Positions 24,187-35,992 of a stretch of DNA of 64,000 bases are shown in pieces. The translations under genes were made by a program, and so were the position numbers. The notes under the pieces were generated by a model. That model did not search any database. It had not been told where the DNA came from and saw only the letters and a list, made by a program, of their open reading frames with translations. Origin of the DNA: Symsagittifera roscoffensis (taxonomy: Eukaryota; Xenacoelomorpha; Acoela; Convolutidae); NCBI RefSeq assembly GCF_963678635.1, contig NC_087065.1, forward strand, positions 9,256,267 through 9,320,266. The letters are read 5' to 3'. Positions within the stretch are counted from its first letter, which is position 1; each line of letters begins with the position of its first letter.

Positions 24187-25587
24187 ATGAAATCAGTATC
24201 TAGGACATACGTAACAACAAGACATACTAGGACATACGTAACAACAGACAGTGACCAGATAGGGCAGATCTATTTGGGTGAGGAGGAACTAAAAATCCAC
24301 AGGATAGGCCATGACGCCATGATGGAGCAGGACGCAGTACACATTGGATACGAAGCAGATGTGACTGCACATCTGCTCGACACCAACGGAAAGAAAATCG
24401 GAGTCACAGGGCTTCTAGACACAGGAGCAGTATTCAGTGTGATGCCGATAAAGACTTGGGAAAGAATGGGCTTCACCAGGGAAGATCCAATTCCGACAAA
24501 TCTCCGACTAGCGGCAGCCAATCGAGGAGCGATTTACGTAGCCGGAAGAACACCAATAACGGTCCTCCACATGGGAGGACGGGATCTTTGGATGAGCTTC
24601 CTGGTGGTAGAGAATTTGGACGACGCCGACCAATTCATCTTGGGCAGAGATTTTGTCAGGCATTTTGACGTGATGATTGACTTGAACAACGGTCTAATAA
24701 GGATTAGGAACCCGGATCGGACGTATGTTAAGAAACCAATTAATAGAATAATAACAGACGAAAACAAGGTACCAATTTTTTTAGACAGAAAAGTAAAACT
24801 ACAGCCACGACAGGCCGTGGTGGCAATTTTTAGAATGAGAAATTCAAATTCGTTAAGTGATAGTAAACAGGTTTGTTTGGTACTGAATCCAAATAGTCAA
24901 AGTTCAGTGATTTTAGGCCGGAGCTTCTCGGTAACTCGAAACGGACTGTGTGTCAGTGTGTTATTGAACACACTGGACACCACGGTTTCAATCCAGATTG
25001 GAAATAAACTTGGTTACGCTTTGCCGATGAGGACCGACTATGAGGAGACACAAAAATTGAAGAAACATAGTGTGAAAGACTGTCCTTATCATGCCAATAA
25101 AGATAAAATTTTAAAAAGGATTAACGAATTAAAATCTATTCATAAATTGTTTTCAATGAAATCCGACACGGACGACGGCTCATCGAGCTGCTCGAATTTT
25201 CCGGAACGCCCCTCGTCATATGAACTAGAATCTGACAAACCGGTTTTGCCAGAGATAGAACACTTAAAAGGGAAAATAGGCGAGGGAGATTTTGAATTGC
25301 TTCGGGAGGTTTTAAATCGGAACGCGGATGTATTTTCAAGACAAAAGGCAGATATCGGTTGCTGTAACTTCGTCGAACATGAAATCGAGCTAGAGGAAGG
25401 TGCCGTTCCCCATAGGAAAAGCGCAAGACGCATGACGCCACATAAATCGGAAGCGTGCCGAGCGGAAATAGAATTGTTGCTCGAATACGACATGAAAGAA
25501 CCCTCGAAATTGCCATGGGCTTGCGGGGTAGTGATGGCGAAAAAGAAAGGGGGCAGCTTAGGTTTTGTTGCGACTTTCGCTACTTGA
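24187..25587 (+). pseudogene. Pol: aspartic protease and N-terminal RT region
   Basis: A single open frame of 466 codons contains the retroviral-type protease signature LLDTGAVFSVMP (near 24413) and, about 75 residues later, FILGRDF (near 24640). These are the active-site D-T-G and the conserved second motif. The frame then runs through a long inter-domain segment to the start of RT (VEHEIELEEG, then GVVMAKKKGG). It leaves frame at about 25545 in a run of A and G. The RT palm continues in the next frame, so a small frameshift breaks Pol here. Confidence 0.85.
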
Positions 25588-26090
25588 ACGCGGTGACAAT
25601 AAAAGATGCGTACCCGATACCGCGAATAGACGAGAGCCTCTCTAAACTTGGTGATGCCAAGTACTTCACCACATTGGACTTGGGTTCTGCCTTCTGGCAG
25701 GTCCCTCTGCGGAAGAAGGATAGAGAAAAGACCGGGTTCGCGTGTGAGTTGGGGTTTTACCAGTGGAAGAGGATGCCCTTCGGCTTGTGCAACGCAACGG
25801 CCACTTTTCAAAGACTGATGGCTCAGGCTTTGACCAGAGTGACAAAAAAGTACGGGAGCCTTGTGATGTGTTACGTGGATGACGTAGTCATAGCAACACC
25901 GGCCCTGGAAGACCACATTGATGGGCTCGATGAGGTCTTTGGATGCATGAAAAGAGCAGGCTTGAAGTGCAAACCATCGAAATGTGAAATCCTTAAAGAT
26001 TCAATTAAATACCTAGGAAGAATGGTGGACAGGCATGGTGTGAGGCCGGACCCGGAAGAAGTAGAAGCTGTGTTGACATCAGCTTCCTAG
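25455..26090 (+). pseudogene. Pol: reverse transcriptase core
   Basis: The RT blocks appear in order: LRFCCDFRYLNAVTIKD, TTLDLGSAFWQVPL (first catalytic Asp), MPFGLCNATATFQRLM, CYVDDVVIATP (catalytic YVDD pair near 25870), and KCEILKDSIKYLGRMV. This is a Ty3/Gypsy-type RT. All three catalytic Asp residues are present. The frame stops at 26088, where SFLGFANYYREF continues in another frame. A short deletion has therefore removed the thumb entry. Confidence 0.9.
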
Positions 26091-26800
26091 GGTTTGCCAA
26101 TTATTACCGTGAGTTCATAAAAGGATATGCAGACAAGGTGTATCCGATGCAGAAGCTGATGCGCAACAAAGGGAAGAAGTTCAAATGGAGCGATGAAGCT
26201 CAAACGGCCTTTGAGAACATAAAGCGGGAATTATGCGAGGCGCCAGTGCTAGGCATGCCTACTGAAAAGGGCATGTATATTCTTGACACAGACGCATCAG
26301 TAGTAGCCATCTCGGGAATACTGCATCAGGAGGAGGAATGGAATGGGAGAACCGTTCTCCGTCCCATTGCATATGGCACTAAGGTGTTAAGTGACACTGA
26401 GATGAAATATGGTGCACCAAAAGCAGAAATGTTTGCAGTGGTCACATTTGTGGAAAAATACCGCGCATACTTGGAGAGCGCTCCCTTTAAGTTACGCGTG
26501 GACAACAGGGCGTTATCCTGGTTGAAGACTTACTCGATGGATCAGAGTTATATAGGAAGGTGGATTGTGAGATTAGATGGCTACCACATGATAATCGAGC
26601 CCAGGATGCGTGAAAAACACCAGAATGCTGACAGCCTCATCAAAAAAACCGAGTTCTATGAAAGATTGGAACAGAAGCAAGCCAATCAGGCGGAAATGAA
26701 GGAAGGATTCTCGTTTCTGGACAAAGAAACTTATGAAGCGCTTCCCTTAAAGAGATGGTTGGACAAGTCTGGACATCCAATTCCAGGACATCCTGAGTAA
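26091..26800 (+). pseudogene. Pol: RT thumb and RNase H
   Basis: GFANYYREFIKGYADKVYPM and FKWSDEAQTAFENIKREL are the usual thumb/connection motifs. ILDTDASVVAISGIL carries the first RNase H acidic residue. GAPKAEMFAVVTFVEKYRAYL and LRVDNRALSWL follow as the other RNase H blocks. The end reads MREKHQNADSLIKK, where an element of this type usually has ..NADALSR. The frame runs to the TAA at 26798. Confidence 0.88.
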
Positions 26801-27700
26801 GCTGTAGAGAAAGCAGCCGAGATAAAGATAGTATCCAAGAAGGACCCGTTGCCCTTGGATCTGTTGCTGCGCTCGAACCTGGTCCAGCAGGAACTCTCTC
26901 GCATAAACATTAACAGCCTCTTATTATTGGATAAAACGGTGCAGGTCACACCACAAGTGATGCGGTTGCTGGGTGGATTGTTAGAGAGAGAAGTGACCAG
27001 AGATTACCCCGAGTGGGCAGCAGCAGTGGCATCACTGACAGTCAGTGAGAAGGTGAAGATCATGCCGTCCAGACGACAACACAAAGAAAACGAGAGGGAT
27101 TGTAGGACAATAGTTCAGCAACTAGTATCCTCAATACCACACGAGGTTTTAACCAGTACTTCGTAGGGTCGGAAAGAACGGGGGAACGATACGCAAAAGA
27201 ATAAAACCGTTACCTTTGTGGACCAGGATAAAGAAAGTGAGAAGGTTGAACGAAACCTGGTGCAAGACTGTTTGTCCGGGGAGACGAACGGTAAGGAGAG
27301 CCGGCGAGTTCAAGATCAACACCCGGGACAAGGAAATTTGTCCGGGGAGTCTGATGTAGATGAAAAAGTTCCTGATGAGAAGCAGGACCTGGAGAACAAG
27401 GTTTTGTCCGGGCAGGTCAGATGGATGCAAAGAAAGCACAGAACAGATCCAGGAGATGGTGCAGACTCCGTCACAGACTCTTCAATAGATGACAACTGCC
27501 GAAACTCAGGAATTGACACCTACTCAGACAGGAACTCGAGCTCAGGATCGGAACTGTCAGAACTAGCAATCCACACACTACTAGTGGAAACTCGAGCAAG
27601 GGATCTGGATAGAGAGATATACCCGGACCCTGACAGTGATCGCTACCTCATCCACGTGAAAGAGTCTTTGATAACGCAGCGGATGATCTGGAAACAATAG
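26801..27700 (+). pseudogene. Unusually long spacer between RNase H and integrase
   Basis: About 1.3 kb separates the RNase H end (about 26650) from the integrase zinc finger (about 28150). Two open frames fill most of it: 26849-27166 (helical, with LLLRSNLVQQELS and TPQVMRLLGGLL) and 27218-27700 (very acidic/Ser-rich). The second contains LSGE-type repeats (CLSGETNGKES, NLSGESDVDEK and VLSGQVRWMQ). No known domain is recognised. Typical Gypsy elements have a much shorter tether here. Confidence 0.5.
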
Positions 27701-27705
27701 CGGTA

Positions 27706-29165
27706 TTGAAACGTTCGATGAGTCTGTTGCCACAAAAAGAGGTAGCCAGGACTGATCTTCAGCCATTCGAACAGGAAACACAGCCATTGGCAAAGATTTG
27801 GTGCGTTAAGATGGAAGAAGATACGCATCAGCCCAATGAGCTGAATAGTCAGATGAGGGTCATGAAGACTTACTTGAAGGCGAGATACAGACTCTCGGAT
27901 CTACTAAGAGCGCAGAGAAATAACCACATGACAAGCAACCTGAAAAGGTGGATCGAAAATGGTTCTCCGGACAAAAGAGACCTCGAGGAAGACAGTTACC
28001 ACATTCTGCGACAGTATTTTATGCAGAAAGAGGGAAGGTTATACTTGAACAAGGACGGGATTGTGGCTTGCAAGAGAAGAGATGAAGACAAAGTCCTATA
28101 CAAGTATAACGCGATAGTGTTGCCGCAACTCATCAGACAGAACTCTTATTCAGGTCGCATGATCAGATGGGCCATCAGGGGATCGACAAAGTATATCAGA
28201 GGATCCTGAAGCGCTTTGAGTGGCCTGGCATGAAAAAGGAATGTGAGAAGTGGGTAACTGCGTGCCTATCATGCCAAGAGGTCAAGGATCCAAGGAAATT
28301 GCAATTTCCTTTACAATCCATCGAGTCGTCTGAATTCAACGAGGTGGTGCAGATAGATCACCAAAAGATATGCATGACAGACAGTGGTTATAATCAAGTC
28401 TTGGTCATGTAAGATCACATCACGAAGTATGCAGAGGCCGTGCCCTGCATAACTGCCTCAGCGGAAGAGACGTGCGACCACCTGATCAATACGTGGATAG
28501 CGAGACATGGTTGTCCGATGACGTTTCAATCGGATAACGGAACAGCTTTCGTAGGAGAACTCACGAAAGAGCTAATGAGACTCACGAGAGAGCTAACTCC
28601 ACGACATACCATCCCTAGACAAATGGCTTAGTGGAAAGGCAGAATCGAACGTTAGTGTCGATGCTGAGGGTATTTTGTTCCAGGTACATGACCGATTGAG
28701 ACAGATATCTTCCACAGGTGATGGGAGCTTACAATAGCACACAACATTCCACCACCGGAGTTAGTCCACATATGATGCTAACCGGGCACGAGAAGTCTTT
28801 GCCCTTGACTTTCTTCTACCCAGAGTATGAGGGTAAAAAGACGTCACCACAGGTCTATGTAAGGGATGTAATAAGACGTCAGCAGGAGTTAAACGACTTA
28901 TGTAGACGAAATATTCAGCAGGCACAGGCAAGGCACAGGAAAAGATTTGACAAGAAAGCAGCTGGTGCAAAAGCTTATTCGGTAGGGGACTACGTATGGG
29001 TTTTTCAGAATGTCATACCACCGAAAGGAACGAAAAAGCTCCTAAAGAAGTGGAGGGGACCCTTCATGATTACGGAGGTGCACCAGGAGTGACGCTTCTA
29101 TAGACTGAGTACTGGCCGAGCCGCTCATTACGAAAACATTAAGCCACACAATCCATCGACAGAAG
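27706..29165 (+). pseudogene. Pol: integrase (zinc finger, DDE core, GPF module), broken
   Basis: The N-terminal zinc finger is split by a frameshift at about 28165: HDQMGHQGIDKVYQRILKRF (H-X4-H), followed by C-X2-C in TACLSCQEV. The catalytic core shows VQIDH (first Asp, about 28350) and FQSDNGTAF (second Asp, about 28530). After another shift there is YHP, a TAG stop, then TNGLVERQNRTL carrying the Glu (about 28640). QVMGAYNSTQHSTTGVSPHM follows. The end holds a GPF/Y-type module, LLKKWRGPFMITEV (about 29045), and RFYRLSTGRAAHYENIKPHN. All three acidic residues can be seen, but at least four breaks separate them. Confidence 0.88.
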
Positions 29166-29185
29166 ACTGGTGTATACCTGCAGAC

Positions 29186-29716
29186 ATGGAAGAAGGGGAT
29201 TATCTAATGATGGACCCTGATTGTGAGGTCAACGAGAAGGGCGCCAGGGAAAAAAACGATGGAAATGAAGTCATAGAGGAAGGAACGAGTACACCACTGG
29301 ACCTGAATCCAAATGAGGTAATTGAAGCAGATGATGAAACGTTACCCTACGCAGAAGAGGACTGGCAAGACCCTGAACAAAGAGAGGTCCCCAAGAACTT
29401 GGAACCGGATCTACCATTCACGATACAGACTCGACAGAATGACAGGACAAGATCCAAGAAGAAATATACCCCTTACGGCGACAATTTTGTAGTGGACAGG
29501 TTAGACATAAAGAGGATAGGGGAAGAAGTAGTGGGTCTAGAAGAAATAACTGTGTCACAGGACATTGACATAATTGATGATCACGACGAGGAGTGGGTCG
29601 ATGACCGGTCCAAGCCCGAGGTAGAATTCGACGACCAGCAACAGCAATCCTATGAACAAGACTTGACGAATTTACGTGTCTTGGAATGGCTGAACGAAAT
29701 GACGTCGGACCCATAG
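29186..29716 (+). pseudogene. Acidic C-terminal tail after integrase
   Basis: A 176-codon open frame very rich in Asp and Glu, with SKKKYTPYGDNFVVDRLDIK in the middle. It follows the GPF module with only a short gap and probably formed the C-terminus of Pol. No chromodomain motif is visible. Confidence 0.5.
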
Positions 29717-29755
29717 GAGACCAGTGTCACGATTCAAGATGTAGATCGTGGAAGC

Positions 29756-30522
29756 ATGAAATACAGGAAAAACGAACGAGAGGATCCTTCCTGGCGTGCC
29801 CATGAAGGGCGACTAATCATTCCGGCTTCCAACCTCGACTTGATATCCGGTATGCGATCGACGGGGACGTCGATGGATATTTTTGTCCGGGGAGTGGGGG
29901 TAGGAACTACCCACACTGAAAATTTATTAATAAAAAAATTGAGAGTAGCAAGAGAGACAGGAGATATAGAAGCGGAAACAGGCGAAGACCCTAAGAAACC
30001 GGACATAGGGAGGGTAGTTGAGTCATATTTTAATTTACCAAATGAATATTCAAGTAGCATAATACTAACAGACAGCGATTTCATACTCACATATAGAATA
30101 TGTGCGATAGCAATCACAGCAGACATGAGTTTTAGGACAGCGTTAGCAGCGGATTTTAAGAGAGAATATAAAAACATAGAATTCCTTTGGAAGCAAAGAC
30201 CAGGAATAGGGAGCGTAGCAGCCTTGCCTCCGGCGGCGTCACAGATAACGGGAAAATACCTATGCTTCTTAGTGACACGGGCGACGGAGAAGCGGCACGT
30301 GGACCCGGAAAACCTAGTCTTGTCCTTGACGAGATTGAGAGACTTCCTCGTGGAAAGGAAGTGAAGGAGCTTTCGCTTCCAGTGTACGATCCAAACAGAG
30401 GACGACTGCATCCTCGGGAACTGTACGCGCTCATACACGTAATCTTCTCTGATACTAATATACAAGTATACTTACATAAGAAAAGTTACTTTAGTCTGAC
30501 ACCCTCTTGCATGTTACCTTAA
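29756..30522 (+). pseudogene. Macro-like domain protein downstream of integrase, degenerate
   Basis: The frame from 29756 has an N-terminal part (FVRGVGVGTTHTENLLIKKL). About 110 residues follow in the order of a macro domain of the TARG1/OARD1 type: SSIILTDSDFILTYRICAIA, ITADMSFRTALAADFKREY, GIGSVAAL, YLCFLVTRATEK.H, DPENLVLSLTRLRDFL, VKELSLPVYDPN, LHPRELYALIHVIFSDTNIQ and VYLHKK. The last third lies in another frame, with a shift at about 30357. In active members the ADP-ribose loops read GAG and GCG; here they read FRTAL and DPNRG. Binding or hydrolase activity therefore cannot be assumed. The assignment rests on strand/helix order and conserved hydrophobic blocks recognised by eye. Confidence 0.6.
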
Positions 30523-30843
30523 CTCAGCCTAGACTTAAGTATGTGTAGTGTGTGATATGTGTGTTATGTTATGTTATGTATGTTATTAAGGTCCTGGGTA
30601 AGAAGGAGTTAGTGACCACGAACAACTGGATAACTATCTTAGGAATAGATCCAAAGGTTGGACTGTCCAATCTTAGGGCGAATTCCAAAATTTTAGAGAC
30701 CGATTGATTTCATTAAATTTTAGGATCAAAATCCTTTTATCTGACTGTTTTAAATAAATTTTAACAAGAAGTTAAGGTGAAACGGACAAGTGTGATATTC
30801 GTGACCTCTTTTCTAGATCCTGATTGACCGTTTAATTACTCAC
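30523..30843. other. Non-coding spacer between the two coding blocks of the LTR element
   Basis: About 320 bp with TGTGTGATATGTGTGTTATGTT-like repeats at 30545-30585 and a few short stops in all frames. It separates the pol-linked block from the downstream block that begins with an ATG-bearing frame at 30844. It might hold a splice or internal promoter signal for the downstream genes, but none could be identified. Confidence 0.4.
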
Positions 30844-31927
30844 TTGAGCCAAATCATTAAATCAACTCGAATCAAACCTGAAAAGAGAATGGATAACTTC
30901 AACTTGGATGAATTGATCTACCTGGCAGAGGCATATGTAGGACCGATGGTAGATGCGATCTATCGTCGGCTAATAGATCGAGACTTCGCTCTGGAGGACC
31001 CAGAGGTAGTCATGTTGCTGACCGCCCTGATAAACATCTTGGGGCATGACAACCGTGGGGACCGCCCCATGGAAGTCCTATTGATGGCAGCATACGGAGA
31101 GAGGGGAGTACTAGACCGTCCGAACATGAGAGTGATGAGGTAGAGAAACGGGGCTCTCTCAGGGAGTGATTTGGCGAACGAGCCTGGATTGGGAAGTTCT
31201 AGGACTTATCAACCAGGTGAGATGCCTTTGCCCTCCAAGCCCAAACCTGGGCTGAGGAGAATGCATCAAGAGATGAACAGCAAGGCTGCCTCGTCTAGTT
31301 CGCCACTGAGAATAGCTGTGCCACCAAAGAGGGCGCGAGTAGAAAAGGGGGTTCAAACGAACCAAACCATGCAAGATCTAGATGGGATGAAAGATGAGCT
31401 GGAGAGGACCAGAAGGGAGCTGGATGAAATGACTAAGACCATGCTCATTACGGAGGACGACAGAGACATGTGGAAGAGATTGTTTGAAGACTGCAACAAA
31501 AAGCAGGGTGAAAAAATTGAAGGCGGGACTACAAGGAGCGATCGGAGCGGGTGCCATTGACAACAGCCGTGGAAAAAAGTGATAGCTGCAAGGAGCTCTT
31601 GACGCCTCGAGAAATGAGTCAAACGACAGAAACGCAACTCCCAGCTACAACAGGTCGAGTGACAATCCCGGACACTAGTGATACCTTGGGTGCCCAGTCG
31701 TGGAGCAAACGGTGAGGAAGCTGATAGAGACAGCTGGACGACTAGTCGCCAAGAAGAATGCGCCAGGTTCCGGGGTGACTGCACCCTATGGAACGATCGA
31801 CGATACGGGCAGAGTACGGTTCTCCCAAGACGTAATGATCAAAGGGGGAGTTAGCAATGCATGCTACCAATGGGGAGCTCAAAAGTCCCAGACCGGAAGA
31901 TACGAAAGATGCCGGCGAAGAAAGTGA
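30844..31927 (+). pseudogene. Downstream ORF block, N-terminal helical/coiled-coil protein
   Basis: The frame from 30844 (first in-frame ATG at 30889, MDNFNLDELIYLAEAYVGPM) runs through a TAG at 31141 and on in the same frame to 31558. It contains a Pro/Ser/Lys-rich linker with PPKRARVEKG (a basic cluster), then a heptad-like coiled coil (LDGMKDELERTRRELDEMTK at about 31379). A further fragment lies at 31700-31927. No known domain is recognised. A coiled coil just before a hydrolase domain resembles the arrangement in some retroelement ORF1 proteins, but that is inference. Confidence 0.5.
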
Positions 31928-32031
31928 GGGTAATGGACGTACAAAAGAATAATCAGTTGAAGTATAACTTCACAGGAGTTCCGAAGGCGAATCCGAGAGC
32001 TTGCTTCAATCGAGCGACCTAGAACCCGGCA

Positions 32032-32592
32032 GTGAACCTGCAGCAACCACCACTGGGGACATCACATCTGATACTGGGAGACAGCTTGGTCAGAGTGCTC
32101 TCAAACTTGAGGACCTCCTGGATCACCACGGTGATGGCTTTCGGAGGCGCGACGATAGCCCAGTTATTTCGGATGGTGGAGTTGATGCACCCAGGGAGAC
32201 TCCCTAATGTAACGATCCTAGTTGGGACAAATAACATCTCGAGAAGCTCAGATGAGGAAGAAGCACTATGGGAATCGATGATGGTGTGCTTGTTTACTAG
32301 CTTCTGGCAAAAGTTCAACTGCGCGCTACTGACCGTTTGCACTGTGCCAATGAACACGAGGACATTGACTGCAGCAGGGAGAAGGCACAACGAAGGAGTA
32401 ATCAGGTGGAACAACATCCTGAGGAATCTTGCAAGTCAGAATGCCGGAAGAATGATCCTTATGGATATCGAACTTGAGCTGAGGGCTATGGATCAGGCCA
32501 GGCTGACTACTGACGGCATCCACTTTGATAGCATAGAAGGGCAGGCTTGGTTGAACAGAGTCTTCCAAGAGCGATTAATGAATTGGAAGTAG
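32032..32592 (+). pseudogene. SGNH/GDSL-type hydrolase domain in the LTR element
   Basis: This uninterrupted frame shows the SGNH blocks in order. Block I is LILGDSLVRVL (nucleophile Ser, about 32080), block II is AFGGATIAQL (Gly), block III is TILVGTNNISR (Asn, about 32225) and block V is TTDGIHFDSIEGQAWL (Asp and His, about 32510). Spacing, about 155 residues from GDS to DGIH, suits a small esterase of this fold. All four named residues and the catalytic Asp are present. Esterase-like domains are known in ORF1 proteins of CR1-type non-LTR elements. Seeing one 3' of an LTR-element integrase is unusual. It could also act as a non-enzymatic binding domain. Confidence 0.7.
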
Positions 32593-35089
32593 AACTCTTC
32601 GACACGGGAGTGCTGAAGGAAGAGGAAGCATCCAAAGAACCGACAATTACCACCTTTGTGCCTCCTAACCTGCAAAAACGCTTGGAAGCAGTCCCAGCCG
32701 TGACCATCTATATGCCGCAAAGCTCCAGCGAACCCGGGCACAGAACGGATGTACGAGACCGATTGGGAGAAGTGCCCATGAGGAGGACCATTAATCCTAG
32801 ACGAAGATTAGGGCCTGTCAACTCAACAGCGGAAACGACCAGCACCTCCAAATCGGATACGAGATCTGAGACGACGAGCACCAGTCGAGAAGAGCGACGT
32901 CCGAACAGGAGCTCTCTGATGTGGTCGAGGCCAACACCTTCTCCCTGGCACATATACAAGGATGACCTGATGAAACTGAACCTTCACACGGTGAGCTTCG
33001 CAGCGGATGCCATGAGGATGCTGAACGGAGCAATGTTATCGGTCAGTGGACTGCACTCGATAACAGGCGGGGATTGGTTGATAGCTGCGGGCATAAACTT
33101 CAGCTCAACGTTGGCCTTGAGGTTTGCTGATCTAGAGGGACTGCCCTCTAACAACACAGTGGGCCCAGTGAATGCAAGACCGTTACAAGACGTAAAACTG
33201 AATCACGATGAGGGAAATCGAGAAGAGAGACCTGGAAGATTTTTGATAACGAGGGCGCCAATTGGACAACATGTGAAGATGTTCAGGCAGCTGAAAACAC
33301 CCGCAGGTCATGTGAAAGAAAGAGTATACCCGAAACAAGTGAATCAGTAATGTGATGTCCAAAGATACGACGGGTTGCAAGCGATAAAGAAAGATGAGAC
33401 CATCTTTGCCGCGTATGACAAGGCGGAAATGAGGAAGGACAAGATTATGATAGTAGCGAATTAAGACTTCGTACACACTTCCAAGTCTCTGTTTTGGCCG
33501 GATGTTATAATGTTGGCAGCGGTCGATCTGGACCTAATGCAATCCGTGTCAATGGCGATCGGGGTACAAAGACAGACAGAGATGAACCCAATCACAATTG
33601 TGTTTGCTGGCATCAATGACCATTTATACAGCAGGGGTTTCCTGAGCAGACTCAGAGAGCCTACAACAGCCGAAGCCGCTCTATGGCCAGCGATAAAAGA
33701 TATACTCGAGTCGATGGGTGAAGTAGTGGATACCCTGAAAAAGGTTCATTCACCAAGATGACACCGAGAGCCGTGTTCGCGCTGTCTCCGGGGTATGCAC
33801 GTCTCCCGGATGGACTAAAGTTCGTGTATGCGATAGTGGCTTTGCTCTCGGAAGGGAAATATGATGTAATCATATCGGCCCCAAATCGCGAGATAGAGGT
33901 GGAGAATCTGAGATCACTCAGGGCTGAACTACCGGCGGTGTGGTCGGATATCTCGAACGCAACGAGAAGATTCAAGGACCACTCACTACACATGCTAGTG
34001 TTGGACGAGGTGCTGGGGTTGGAACTGTCCAAGTTCAGTCGACAGCTCAAATTGAAGCCAGGAATAGATGACGACCATCGAGTAATTGTGACAATGTCGA
34101 ATGACTTATGGTTCCGAGAAATGGACATAAAAGAGGAAGGAGAGAGAAGAAACAACTCCAAGGATACCAGAGCTCACTTGGAGTCGATGGTTTTGAGAAC
34201 CAAGCCAGAAGCCATTCAGTGGCTACACCTAACTCCTCGAGTAGCGGCATTCGGAGCGGATGCTTTTGAGCAAGGCCCAGTGATGATCAGGAAGATCCAT
34301 GCCTACCTTGTAAAGGAAGTGAACCTGGCCGAAAATGCCGAAGAGAAGGCAGCCGAGTTCATAAACAGAGTGTGCCAAGTTACCCTGGAATTTTTCTGGA
34401 CTCAGAAGGTGAAGGGAGAAGAAGGCTTTGAAAGGACTGATAGCATGCTGGAAGGGCTGGGAGCCGGATGGACCGCGTCCTTCTTGGCAAAAGTCTACCC
34501 AAAATTCTCTCGATACTTGATAAAAGAATTCCTCCAAGCAGTAGTGGAAGTATCAATCGTTAAACTACTAGCCTTGTTCGTGACGTTTGGAGCAGAAAAC
34601 TTCGTGAAAGGACCGGTGGTACTGCTCACCGAAGGAGTTCAGAACTTGCGATTAGATGGACTTCTAACATTGATTGCAATAACACATGGAAACTTGGGAG
34701 CACTGATGAACCTGACACGTTACCCAGAGCAGATGAGAGAGAATGTGAGGAGATTCGACGTGAAGAAAGCCATGGATTCGTGGAACAAGATAAGAGATCT
34801 GAGACATACTCTTATTCAGTACCTCCTGCATCAGAATTGCTTTGGAACAGGAGAGGATGGGACGATTGAGAGGGAGGAAGACGTGAGACGACATGTCGGG
34901 GGCATGCCCCTGCTAACTGATCTAAGCTTAGCTATGAGGACCGATCCCTTAGCGTTGATCAGAGGAGCCACGGAGTTTGTGACAGTGCTCTATGGACCAG
35001 CAGTCACGTTTGCGTTCCCTGATGTTAAGGTGGAAGCGTACAGGAGGTCGGTGTTGCGGGAACTTATGAGCGAAGATCTGTTGTTTTGA
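32547..35089 (+). pseudogene. Large unassigned protein of the LTR element, with a GxND motif
   Basis: The frame from 32547 runs to a TAA at 33348 and continues in the same frame past a TAA near 33461 to 33759. It then shifts by one base into a 443-codon open frame (33758-35089). The first third is a disordered Arg/Ser/Thr-rich linker. A segment PITIVFAGINDHLYSRGFL (about 33590) has the GxND look of an SGNH block III, but no clear block I or V was found. The 443-codon part is mostly helical, with VFALSPGYARLPDGLKFVYA, LPAVWSDISNATRRFKDHSL, AVVEVSIVKLLALFVTFGAE and GNLGALMNLTRYPEQMRENV. No signal peptide or convincing membrane anchor supports an envelope protein. The function is unknown. Confidence 0.55.
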
Positions 35090-35107
35090 AAGATAGCAGA
35101 GCCAGAG

Positions 35108-35992
35108 ATGAAGGTCGTCAACTTTGACGATCACTTCCGTGATCGTATGGGAGAAGTAGAGAGAGGGCACATTGAAGTATTTCCAAAGCTCTGGAATCTA
35201 AGGCCCTCTGACAAGACGAATGGTGAGATAACAAGAATTCCTCGTCTCACTACAGCATACCATAAAGTGAGAGAAGAGACGAAAGACTGGGGTGATTACG
35301 AGAAGCTGCCAGAGGATATCCCTGAATTCCCTCTGATAAGAAGAATGTTGTTCGGAGCACTCTCCGTAGTGCAAACTCCTAGGCTGAGAGTGTTTGAAAC
35401 CAATGAAAGGAGGGTAGCAAAATTCTCGGAAACGATGGATCCGTGTTATGTGGGCAGGAATGCCGCAGTTTTATAGTATACGCGATTTGCTAATACGGAT
35501 CAAACCACGACGAGGCGCATAGGCAATGCCGCGACTCCGAAGCCTGGAGCGTTTGACACGGAATGGACGGAATTAAACCTAGCGCCTATGAGGATGAGAG
35601 GCAAAGCCGAATTACCTGAGGCCTCCCTGATTTTGAACAGCGCGAAACAGGGGCTAACAGTGGGAGGAACGTTGCAGACGAGAACCTTCCTGGCACCCTT
35701 CGGCTATGAGGAAATCAAAGTGGTCCATGGAGGGGAGGAAGATAAATCAGCTGGCAGGCTTATCATACCGAAATTTCCGGAAAGGGCCAAGACTGAAAAG
35801 CAAGGACCCTCAAATTCGAGAGATACATCAGGAGGAGATGATGGGCAGGGAGGAAGCCGTCGATCGGAAGAGCCTATGCAAGAGGATCCCGATCAAGCAG
35901 AGAATGAGGATGATAAAGCATCGACAGGAGGAATATCCAGCCTGGATTTCAATTTCCTCAGTGACTTTGAAAAAAACGCAGACGCGTTGTAA
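35108..35992 (+). pseudogene. Continuation of the downstream ORF block (segment 2)
   Basis: This frame is the same one as the preceding 443-codon frame, separated only by a TGA at 35087. It contains further stops at 35474 and 35990. Visible parts include MKVVNFDDHFRDRMGEVERG, LPEDIPEFPLIRRMLFGAL and an acidic, Gly/Ser-rich tail (SGGDDGQGGSRRSEEPMQED). The shared frame suggests that 33758-35992 was once one long protein. No domain is recognised. Confidence 0.45.
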
